NCBI GenBank assembly: GCA_021202635.1
Contig: JAJQCQ010000091.1
Coordinates: 1 to 57,828, forward strand
Source: Lachnospiraceae bacterium
GTDB lineage: Bacteria; Bacillota; Clostridia; Lachnospirales; Lachnospiraceae
Reading direction: 5' to 3'
DNA: 57,828 bases
Below the pieces are notes generated by a model that worked only from the letters and a program-made list of their open reading frames with translations, did not search any database and had not been told where the DNA came from. Positions 27,229 through 35,081 of this stretch are shown piece by piece; position 1 is the first letter of the stretch, and each line of letters begins with the position of its first letter. The position numbers were made by a program, and so were the translations under genes.

Positions 27229-27517
27229 ACCTTGACCTCATTTCAGAAATAGCAGCTTTCGCTTCCTTCTGTTTTCCTTGTGCACTATGTGTTCTCGTCG
27301 TACTAAGTCTTTCTAGTATCTCATCCTCTGACAAAACCGCATATGGATTCACCTCCGCCGAATTTCTCTTGATTTCAAACGGAAAACCATTATTCGCTAC
27401 AGCTTGTGTTAAAAACATCCTGATCGCTGAGGTTGTATCCGTCCCCAAATCCTTAAAGAGCTGATCCGACTTTTTCTTTAAATCATCATCTACCCTAATT
27501 TGAATGGTACTTGCCAT
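27218..27517 (-). CDS. RelB/DinJ-family antitoxin
   Basis: A 99-residue protein with the ribbon-helix-helix N-terminus STIQIRVDDDLKKKSDQLF, then DTTSAIRMFLTQAVANNGFPF, a classic RelB/DinJ pattern. The C-terminal part wraps the toxin. ATG follows GGAGGTGA. It is first in the pair, with its own promoter just upstream. The module is inserted between nitroreductase and PanE in copy B of the duplicated block; copy A has no such insert. Confidence 0.9.
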   Translation of the reverse strand: MASTIQIRVDDDLKKKSDQLFKDLGTDTTSAIRMFLTQAVANNGFPFEIKRNSAEVNPYAVLSEDEILERLSTTRTHSAQGKQKEAKAAISEMRSRYGL

Positions 27518-27539
27518 ATATGTTCACCTCCATGCTGCT

Positions 27540-27568
27540 AATATAATGCAATATCATTGTCAAGTCAA
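27540..27568 (-). promoter_or_regulatory. Promoter of the toxin-antitoxin operon
   Basis: Minus strand TTGACT (27568-27563), 17-bp spacer, TATATT (27545-27540), about 20 bp before the antitoxin start. The AT-rich spacer has partial dyad symmetry around TGCA, a possible RelB operator. Confidence 0.6.
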
Positions 27569-27591
27569 TACTTTCAACGCACATTTGCCGT

Positions 27592-28413
27592 TCAACCTCT
27601 CCATATATGCTCCGGATTGTATACAATATTTCCATGTCCCGGCTGCACACTCCGTTGTGCAATCAGTCCCTGGTCTCCTCCAAACGCAAACGGAATCGTT
27701 TCTGCTTCTCCCGCGAGAATCTGGTCACATACGCGGATATTATCGTCAATTACTTCTTTAGAAAACTTTCCATCTCCATGGGAGGCAAGAACCGTGTCAT
27801 ATTTCCCATTCAGCTTTTCCCTCAGCTGACACAGGCTCTGCCGATATTCTTCAATTGAGAGAGAATAATCCTGAAAAAGAAAGGTAAAACCGTTACAGGC
27901 GTCTCCCAGCAGCACGGTGCGCTCTTCCGGCAGCAGCATCACTACGCTGCCCCTGGTGTGCCCCGGACAGACGTAAATCTCCACAGAGATTCCTCCAAGA
28001 TCAAATCGGTCTCCCTCCTTCAAATCCTGCCATTCATCAATGGAAACCACCGGAGTAAAATCCTCCTCTGTCACCAGCTCCCCGCCCGGCATCATACCCA
28101 GACCGCTTTTTCGGAACTCCCAGCTGCAATGCTTCTGATATATATAAGCATCTTCCTTATTGATATAAACTGTCTCGACCGGGAACTCAGATGCCCCCAT
28201 CGCATGATCGACATGCCCGTGCGTCAGAAGTACCTTAAGAGACTTATCCGTCAGGCGGTCAATCAGCGGCTTCGCAAATCCGATTCCGCTGCCGGAATCC
28301 AGAAGCACCGCGCTTTCCTCTCCTTCTACCAGATACATCAGTTCCGTTGAAAACGCGTAAATCCTGGTGATCCGGTCACTCACCTTTTCTGTCTGAAATT
28401 CAGCAGTCAGCAT
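27592..28413 (-). CDS. MBL-fold metallo-hydrolase
   Basis: A 273-residue MBL-fold protein without signal peptide. Metal-site motifs: LLTHGHVDHAMG (HxHxDH), PGHTRGSVVM, LLGDACNGF and the final His in VLASHGDGKF, so a full dinuclear site. I start at 28413 because GGAGG lies just before that ATG and overlaps the alternative ATG at 28428. Broad family (glyoxalase II-like, lactonase). It sits between the toxin-antitoxin pair and the PanE fragment in the rearranged copy B. It is clearly distinct in sequence from the MBL protein at 274-1281. Confidence 0.88.
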   Translation of the reverse strand: MLTAEFQTEKVSDRITRIYAFSTELMYLVEGEESAVLLDSGSGIGFAKPLIDRLTDKSLKVLLTHGHVDHAMGASEFPVETVYINKEDAYIYQKHCSWEFRKSGLGMMPGGELVTEEDFTPVVSIDEWQDLKEGDRFDLGGISVEIYVCPGHTRGSVVMLLPEERTVLLGDACNGFTFLFQDYSLSIEEYRQSLCQLREKLNGKYDTVLASHGDGKFSKEVIDDNIRVCDQILAGEAETIPFAFGGDQGLIAQRSVQPGHGNIVYNPEHIWRG

Positions 28414-28444
28414 ATCCGTTTCCTCCATATGTCAGCATTGCCTG

Positions 28445-28960
28445 TCAATACGAGTTACAGGCCACGCCATTTAACTGTCTGTAAAACTCCTCGTTTTGCG
28501 GAACCAAAATACCATATTTATGCCCCATGGCGCATACGGTTCCGGCGAACAGCTCTACCTCCGTCTGCCGCCCTGCCAGGACATCCTGCCGCATCGAAGG
28601 CTGACCGACAGGAGAGAGACCATCGATGACATCCACCCAGCCCCACAGCTCTTCTTCTGTCAGCAGGATCCCTTCCGCAGCGGCCACGCTTCTGGCCTCT
28701 TCCATTGCAGCCACCATGATATTTCGAAGCTCTCCGGGTTTCTGCACGCCCTCATAATCCACATCAAAGACCGCACAGGTCTGATTGACTCCCACATTCA
28801 GCATCCACTTGCTGTAAATCTGATGGCGAATATCCTCCGGCATCTGATAAGCCAGGCCGGCCCGTTTAAAAAACTCCTCTGCCTCGCAAACAGCCTCACT
28901 TCGGGAGGAATCCTTTTCGCCAAACGCGATATAGCCAGTTTTGCTGTATGTGACCTGCCG
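28445..28960 (-). pseudogene. Truncated PanE-like gene, copy B
   Basis: Homologous to residues 133-301 of the protein at 18140-19045, starting RQVTYSKTGYIAFGEKDSS. The Rossmann domain is gone. Upstream of 28960 the frame runs into unrelated DNA holding an AGCAAGT hairpin. The C-terminal domain with KWMLNVGVNQ is well conserved, so the truncation seems recent. Confidence 0.85.
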
Positions 28961-29041
28961 AGCTTTCGCGTCACCCTTTCTTCCATCGACGACGCATCCT
29001 GCCCTCAATTTCTGGCGAGGGGCCAGATGCTTGCAAGCTCT

Positions 29042-29093
29042 ACGTTTTCGTCCCTGACCACGCAGCAAGTGCGTGGTCGGGGTGTGAACAGTA
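29042..29093. repeat. AGCAAGT-loop hairpin repeat, copy B
   Basis: ACGTTTTC (29042-29049), then stem GACCACGC (29056-29063), loop AGCAAGT (29064-29070), stem GCGTGGTC (29071-29078), with outer CCC/GGG pairs and TGTGAACAGTAA after it. The stem is perfect. It lies next to the truncated PanE. Confidence 0.7.
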
Positions 29094-29298
29094 AGGATCT
29101 GTTACGAAATAACTTATACAGAACAACATTTCATGTTGCAGTATACTACACTCTCAGCAAATTTTCAACGCGAATCATCGGCGCAGTCCTTGAATATTAA
29201 ATGGTAATATGATAGTCTTTGATGAAAAATCGGAGATAGCTCTTATTATGAATACGGTTTCGATTTTAAGGCTGGCAGATGAAGCAGGAGGAGCAAAA

Positions 29299-31160
29299 AT
29301 GTATTTGATACCAAAACCACAGAGATGGGATCAATCAGAAAAAAATATGTCCTTAGATATGACAGGGAGATTGTCCTGGACGCTTCCTGCGGGGAGCATG
29401 AGTTTGAATCTACGCAAATGCTGAATCAGGAATTAAAGAAATTTGCAGGCTTTTCCCTGGAAGTTACGAGAACACAGTCGGAAAAGGCCGGTATTCTGCT
29501 AAAGGAAACCAGTGAAATGGAAAAAAACGGATACCGTCTCACAGTCAGCGCAGCCGGAGTTGTGATTGAGGGCGGTTCTGAAACCGGGCTGTTCTATGGC
29601 ATTCAGACGCTCCGGCAGATGATCCGCCAGCAGGGCGCCTGCCTGCCGTACGCGGATATTTTTGATTATCCTGGGATTGAGGCGCGCGGGCTGCTCTATG
29701 ATGTGACCAGAGGGCGTGTCCCAACGATGGAATACCTGAAAACCGTGATTGATCGGATGGCTTTTTACAAGATGAATCAGCTGCAGATTTATATTGAGCA
29801 CAGCTTTTTGATGGAAGGAATGAGCGAGATCTGGAGAGACGATACCCCGCTGACCGCAGAAGAGATTCTGGAACTGGATGCATATTGCCGTGCGAGACAG
29901 ATTGAGCTGATACCGGCGATCGGCAGCTTCGGGCATCTTTATAAAGTGCTCCGAACCAGGACCTGGAGGCATCTGTGCGAATTGCCGGATCAGGCGGATG
30001 AACCATTCGGGCTGATTGACCGGATGACTCATCACACACTGGATGTCTCCAATCCGGATAGCTTTGAACTGTCAAAAAAACTGATTGACGCCTATCTGCC
30101 ACTGTTTACCTCAAAACATTTCAATATCGGGGCGGATGAGACCTTTGACCTGGGAAAGGGAAGGAGCCGAAAACTCGCGGAGGAAAAGGGGCTCGACCGG
30201 ATTTATCTGGATTATCTGAAAAAGCTGTGCACCTATCTCACGGATCGTGGGCGAATTCCTATGTTCTGGGGGGATATTATCCGGGAATTTCCAGAGGCGA
30301 TCCATGAGCTCCCCCGGGAAACCATCTGCCTGAACTGGGATTACCGGCCGGATGTGGAGGAGAATACGACGAGCCAATTTGCGATAAACAATGCTGTACA
30401 GTACTGCTGCCCTGGTGTGCACGGATGGAATCAGATGATAAACCGGATGAGAGATTCTTATGAGAATATCAGCCGGATGTGCACCTATGCGGCGCAATAC
30501 CATGCCGCAGGCGTTCTTACAACAGACTGGGGGGACTACGGCCATATAAACCACCCGGATTTTGGAATACCGGGAATGATCTATGGGGCGGCGTTTTCAT
30601 GGAACCCTGAGATACCGGAGTTTGACCGGATAAACCGGGAGATCTCAAGGGTGGAATTCCTGGATTCTTCGGAAACGATTGTCTCTGTCGCGGCGCAGGT
30701 GGCGGAACACCAGGTATATTCCTGGCGGGAACTGGTGGACTGCAAAGAACACGGCAGGAATCCAGGTTTGGGGGAAAAGAATATAGACGATATCCGGGAA
30801 TCCGCCCGGTTTATAGAAGCGGATATTGAAAAACTGTATTCCGTTATTCCAAAGCTGGATACGAGGACAAGACCGCTGGTTCAGCCCTGTATCGTAGCAG
30901 CGGAGGGCGCAAAATTGCTGCAGGAGTTTGCTCTGGAGCTTGCAGGTCACCGGGAGACGGACAAAAAAACAGAGCGAGGAGAATGCGCCGAAGCAGTTTG
31001 TGAAGGGTTCAAATCTTCCTGGGAGCTTGCATCAAAAATAGAAGAATGGTTTTATCTGTATAAAAAAATCTGGCGCAAGGTCAGCCGGGAGTCGGAGCTT
31101 TTCCGGCTGCAGGAAGTGATAGACTGGTGCGCGGATACTCTGCGCAGTTGTACACGCTGA
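29299..31160 (+). CDS. GH20 beta-N-acetylhexosaminidase-like, frameshifted at codon ~15
   Basis: About 620 residues. An N-terminal GH20b-like domain (YRLTVSAAGVVIEGG) precedes the catalytic barrel. The GH20 Asp-Glu pair is in FNIGADETFDLG (Asp271/Glu272 counted from the second frame's first ATG), and EARGLLYDVTRG, TTDWGDYGH are also typical. No signal peptide: cytoplasmic. The ATG at 29299 has AGGAGGAG and reads MYLIPKPQRWDQSEK; after an A7 run (29339-29345) the continuation KYVLRYDREIVLDAS lies in another frame. One extra A would join them. Either a real frameshift, ribosomal or RNA-polymerase slippage on the A run, or a sequence error. The gene stands alone. Confidence 0.82.
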
Positions 31161-31438
31161 TGCCGTGAAGCCTGCTGTTTGTAAAATCCCATCCGTGGGA
31201 ATCACGGACAGAGGATAAGGAGCCACACCCTTTGGGAATATTCTCCAAAGCTGGTGTGGATCCAATTCCATTCGCTTCAAAAACAGAGTACTGTACGTTG
31301 CCCAATGCCGTTTTACCGCAGCTTACGTTCTTCTTCTAAATACTCCGCTGTGATTTTCCTCTGAATATAAATAATGCAAGAGGATGGATTACTTCATCCA
31401 TGAAAAGGTTTCGATACAGGTTATTTTCCGACCTCTCT

Positions 31439-32383
31439 TTATGAAAGAACCGCCAGGAATGCCGCGGCGATAGAACTGCACAGGGAGACAAAACAGTTCC
31501 AAAGGATATGGGTCTGCGCACTGCTTAAGGACATCGTCAAAAGCAAAAGAATATGATTCTTCTGTTCCTCCCACCAGGTACCCCAGAATGAAAAATCTGA
31601 CCACTTGGTGGGAATCATATCAGACGGAATTTCAAAATAGCGGAATGCCAGCCCGATGGTGCAAAAGGCCAGAAAAAAGAGGCTGCTTATCTGTATCAGA
31701 GCCGTCCTCTTCCCGGCGGCATGCCCCGCAAGACGCCAGATCAGAAGCAGCGGCACAAGCAGGAGCAGATCTCCCGCAAACGCAGTCAGATACACGGTGC
31801 TGATCACCGTTCCGGAGAGCCCGTGCCGCGTCAGGAACTGCTCTGCCTTTCCCTGTAAATTGCTCGTGGAGGAAGCTCTGACGGCCACCTGCGTCAGAGC
31901 GCTTTCATCTGAATCGGAGACACTCCGGATCACAGTCGGCAGCTCACTCGCAAAGGTTCCGCAGACGGTATAGCTTTTTCCGCCTATCCACAGCGTCTGT
32001 CCGGATGCCTGCCCGCTTCCGAAAATCGAATACGCAGTGTCCTGATCGATCAGGCATCCGTCCTCCCGCCAGTACAGTTCAGAGCCGCCAAAGACAAGAA
32101 GCGCGGGATTCCCTTCTGTCACTACCAGCGTGACGACGGCGCTCCTGCCGTTCTCCTCACAGAATACATTCGCGGTCTCTTCCCAAAAGAAACAGACCGC
32201 AAGCACCTCCTCCCCTGCCTCATCCTCACAAATTTCTTCCGCCTCTGCCGCTCCAGGGACCGTCCCATCAAGGGTAATCACCGCCGTGCAGCGAAACTCC
32301 CGGACAAGTTCAAAACAGCGAACGGCCGTCACAAAGAGCACTGTCACAAGTAAAAGCTTCAAAGCCTTCCAGATCCATTTCAT
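31439..32383 (-). CDS. MacB-like membrane protein
   Basis: A 314-residue protein: an N-terminal helix (LLLVTVLFVTAVRCF), an extracytoplasmic domain of about 170 residues, then three or four C-terminal helices (DLLLLVPLLLIW, ISSLFFLAFCTIGL, ILLLLTMSLSS, final). This TM-periplasmic core-3TM plan is that of FtsX/MacB-type ABC permeases. The stop codon of the upstream adaptor gene is 1 bp away, so the two are translationally coupled. No ABC ATPase is present. Homology to the permease family is judged on topology, so medium confidence. The 278 bp downstream (31161-31438) hold nothing I recognise. Confidence 0.6.
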   Translation of the reverse strand: MKWIWKALKLLLVTVLFVTAVRCFELVREFRCTAVITLDGTVPGAAEAEEICEDEAGEEVLAVCFFWEETANVFCEENGRSAVVTLVVTEGNPALLVFGGSELYWREDGCLIDQDTAYSIFGSGQASGQTLWIGGKSYTVCGTFASELPTVIRSVSDSDESALTQVAVRASSTSNLQGKAEQFLTRHGLSGTVISTVYLTAFAGDLLLLVPLLLIWRLAGHAAGKRTALIQISSLFFLAFCTIGLAFRYFEIPSDMIPTKWSDFSFWGTWWEEQKNHILLLLTMSLSSAQTHILWNCFVSLCSSIAAAFLAVLS

Positions 32384-32384
32384 T

Positions 32385-33683
32385 TTATTCCACCCTCACC
32401 CGGCTTCCGTCGGAAATTGATTTGTCCGAGCCGGTGACAACCTGCTGGCTGGTGGAAAGCGCCCCTTCCTCGAGCGCCTCCAGTTCCTCCTGCGTCAGAG
32501 TATTCGTACCTGCCGAAGTACCGGACTGCGCCGTGTCGCTGCCGGAAGACGCCGAATTACTGTCCGCAGTATCCGAAGAATCCGTGTCATCCTCAATGAT
32601 GACCGCCGAATCCGCCTGTGAATTCTCATCACTGCTGCCCGTACCATCCCCGTTGCTGCTTCCGATGCTGTCTGAAGTACCCGCACCACTCCCGCTGTCG
32701 TCTGAATTGTCCGTGCCGCTTTCACAGACATCCACGGATTCAATCGTAATCCCGCCGGATGAACTTCCGGTCTCCGATTGTCCGATCGATTCGGCTGTTT
32801 CCGTTGCAATCTCTTCGATAACGTCCGCCACAGTCTCCCCGGCTGTATTCATCCCTGTCTCATCCTCTGAAACAATTCCCGCCGTATCCGCCGCTGCCTC
32901 CTCCGTCTGTTCATCGGCTGCTCCCGCTGGAACGTCCGCCGCTGCCTCTTCCGATGTATATGTTTCCACCGACGCCTGCGTTTTCACAGAGCTGTTGCCT
33001 GTGAGTGAAGCACTGCTCTGTGCGGCTTTGAGTGCGTCACTGACTGCGTCTTCAATTTTCCACTGAAGCGTTAGCAGATCTTGCTGCGCGGAAATGTAGC
33101 TCTCTGTTTTTTCCTCCACCGCCTGCTCAAGCGCGGTTTCTACCGTACTGTCTGCCGTCGTTGTCGTCCCGCTCTTCTCGCGGTATGCCGCAAGCGCGTC
33201 CTTTGCCTCCTGCAACGCCTCTTTTGCCCTCGACAGGGAAAGGCTCGCCGACGCCACTGTAAACGAATACTGTTCGGAAGCAGAAGCCTGTTCGTTTGCC
33301 TTCTGCTGGCTGCTGACGGACTGCTGGCTTTTAATGTCTTCCAATGTTAACTGTAGTTTTTCCAGTTCCTGCTCCTGATAAAGAATCTGCTCGTCCAGAT
33401 AGTCTTCATCCAGCTCAAACAGCAGATCGCCCTCGCTCACACGCGATCCCTCGCTGATCGCTATGGACGAAACGCGCAGGTCCGAAACCGTCGTTACCGC
33501 CATTTCCTGATTCTGCACCACCTTTCCGGTCGCGGAAATCGTATGGGAGAGAATCCGGCTCGCCGGCTTTTCCGTTGTCACCACAGCGATACCGGAAGCA
33601 TCCGCTGCCCTCGAGAGCAGTGTAAATACAAGCATCATGGCAAAAAAAATTGCCGTGGCGCGTACCAGTTTTCCTTTCTTCAA
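32385..33683 (-). CDS. Efflux periplasmic adaptor-like protein with low-complexity tail
   Basis: A 432-residue exported protein: N-terminal hydrophobic segment (AIFFAMMLVFTLLS), first half of a lipoyl-like domain (ISATGKVVQNQEMAV, VSEGSRVSEGDLLFELDEDYL), then a long coiled coil (about 95-225). After this comes a Ser/Asp/Thr/Glu/Ala-rich low-complexity stretch (about 230-400). The second lipoyl half, beta-barrel and membrane-proximal domains of ordinary HlyD/MacA adaptors are not seen, so it may be truncated or re-purposed. The start is TTG with AGAGGTGG before it. A MITE-like element lies 80 bp upstream. Confidence 0.65.
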   Translation of the reverse strand: MKKGKLVRATAIFFAMMLVFTLLSRAADASGIAVVTTEKPASRILSHTISATGKVVQNQEMAVTTVSDLRVSSIAISEGSRVSEGDLLFELDEDYLDEQILYQEQELEKLQLTLEDIKSQQSVSSQQKANEQASASEQYSFTVASASLSLSRAKEALQEAKDALAAYREKSGTTTTADSTVETALEQAVEEKTESYISAQQDLLTLQWKIEDAVSDALKAAQSSASLTGNSSVKTQASVETYTSEEAAADVPAGAADEQTEEAAADTAGIVSEDETGMNTAGETVADVIEEIATETAESIGQSETGSSSGGITIESVDVCESGTDNSDDSGSGAGTSDSIGSSNGDGTGSSDENSQADSAVIIEDDTDSSDTADSNSASSGSDTAQSGTSAGTNTLTQEELEALEEGALSTSQQVVTGSDKSISDGSRVRVE

Positions 33684-33762
33684 TCCGATCCACCTCTTTC
33701 TTCATCCGGCATTTTGTGCTGTTACCTTTTCCCCGTTTATCACTGTCCATACAAGAATTATC

Positions 33763-33842
33763 GTAACTGTTCAGTACCTTCACAGTTACACGTTTTCATA
33801 CGTACCTCGCAGCAAGTGCGGGGTACTGTCCTGAATAGTTAC
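33763..33842. mobile_element. MITE-like element with 8-bp target duplication
   Basis: An 80-bp element beginning GTAACTGTTCAGTACC and ending GGTACTGTCCTGAATAGTTAC, imperfect terminal inverted repeats. GAATTATC directly precedes it (33755-33762) and directly follows it (33843-33850), as expected for a target-site duplication. Inside is the AGCAAGT-loop hairpin GTACCTCGC/GCGGGGTAC (33802-33826), preceded by ACGTTTTC. Too short to code; it would need a transposase in trans. Confidence 0.8.
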
Positions 33843-33930
33843 GAATTATCATTCCTTCAGCGCCGCGGCAGCGATACCCTGTTCCAGATAATCCTGTCCG
33901 CACAAAAACACCAGCAAAGCCGGAACCAGC

Positions 33931-35046
33931 ATGGAGCAGAATTACCAGTGTTCCATTCGCATTACGGATAATGGGGAGCCGCTGTTTTTTCAGACCCTGG
34001 AAGAGGATGATACGACGGAAAGCCTGATGAACCAGGCAAAGGAAGAAGCTCTCAGCCAGGGAATTGACCTGGATGGCACCTCCTTCTCCTCCACACTGAC
34101 GCGGCATCTGGAATTTACCATGAAAGTCCGCGATGATACCCATAGCGGAGCGCAAAGCAGGATCTGCTACGTCTCTGCTGCGCTCGTTCCCCGTTCAGGG
34201 GGCATGCTCGCGGTTCTTGTCGTTCATTCCCTCTCCTCCATGCACGGGCGCTTCATGCGCCAGTGTCTTCTTTTTCTGCTTGCGGATCTGACCGCGTGGC
34301 TGCTTCTTTCCATTTTCTTCTGGCATTTTACCGCACGGGTGCTGCTCCCGATCCGGGAAAACTGGAGAAAGCAGACGCAATTTATTGCTTCCGCTTCCCA
34401 TGAGCTGCGCTCGCCGCTAACCGTCATCCTAAGCAATGCCGCCGCGGTTCGAAGCGGAGTGCTGCCTTTTGATACGAATTTTCTTGACACGGTGGATGCG
34501 GAAGGGCTGCGGATGTCGCACCTGATCTCCGATATGCTCCAGCTGGCAGGCGCGGACAGCGAAGCCTGGAGCATCGTCCCTGCCGAGATTGAGCCGGATA
34601 CCCTGCTTTTGCAGATCTGGGAGGATTTTGAGGCGCAGGCGCATTCCCGTCATCTGCATTGGGACATCAGCCTGCCGGAAGAGCCTCTGCCGCACTGTAT
34701 CTGCGATGCGGAGCGCATCCGGCAGCTGCTCGGAATCCTGATCGATAACGCATTCAGCTATACCCCGGAAGGCGGGCGGGTCTGTCTCGCACTGTCCGCC
34801 GCTCTGAGTTCTTCTTCCATCTGTATCCGGGTCATTGACAACGGCCCCGGCATTCCGGACAGTGAAAAAGAGGCGGTATTTGAACGCTTTCACCGCCTCG
34901 ACCCGTCCAGAAAGGACAAATCCCATTTTGGACTCGGGCTCTGCATCGCCCGGGAAATTGTACGTCTGCACCACGGCAGCCTGACCGTCCGGGATACACC
35001 GGGAGGCGGAGCTACTTTTACCTTGATTTTGCCTGTACAGACCTGA
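33931..35046 (+). pseudogene. 5'-truncated sensor histidine kinase
   Basis: The remaining 371 residues contain part of the extracytoplasmic sensor, one transmembrane helix (LLFLLADLTAWLLLSIFFW), the phosphoacceptor H-box SASHELRSPLTVI, N-box LIDNAFSYTP, DNGPGIP, VFERFHRLD and GLGLCIAREI. The catalytic core is intact. The first transmembrane helix and the gene's 5' end are missing, there is no ribosome site before the ATG at 33931, and stops lie upstream. A MITE-like element ends 88 bp earlier. No response regulator is adjacent. It is convergent with the ABC pair. Confidence 0.75.
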
Positions 35047-35081
35047 TATCGGACGCAGGCCTCGCCCATCGCGAAGCGATT

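Noticed and set aside
32422-33066. 214-residue open frame on the plus strand, Ser/Pro/Val-rich
   Set aside because: It is the antisense of the Ser/Asp-rich low-complexity tail of the adaptor gene; such repeats leave the opposite strand open by composition.
33543-33971. 142-residue plus-strand frame running through the MITE
   Set aside because: It crosses both the adaptor gene 5' region and the element; composition is incoherent. A few residues near its end may be debris of the truncated kinase, but no gene is supported.
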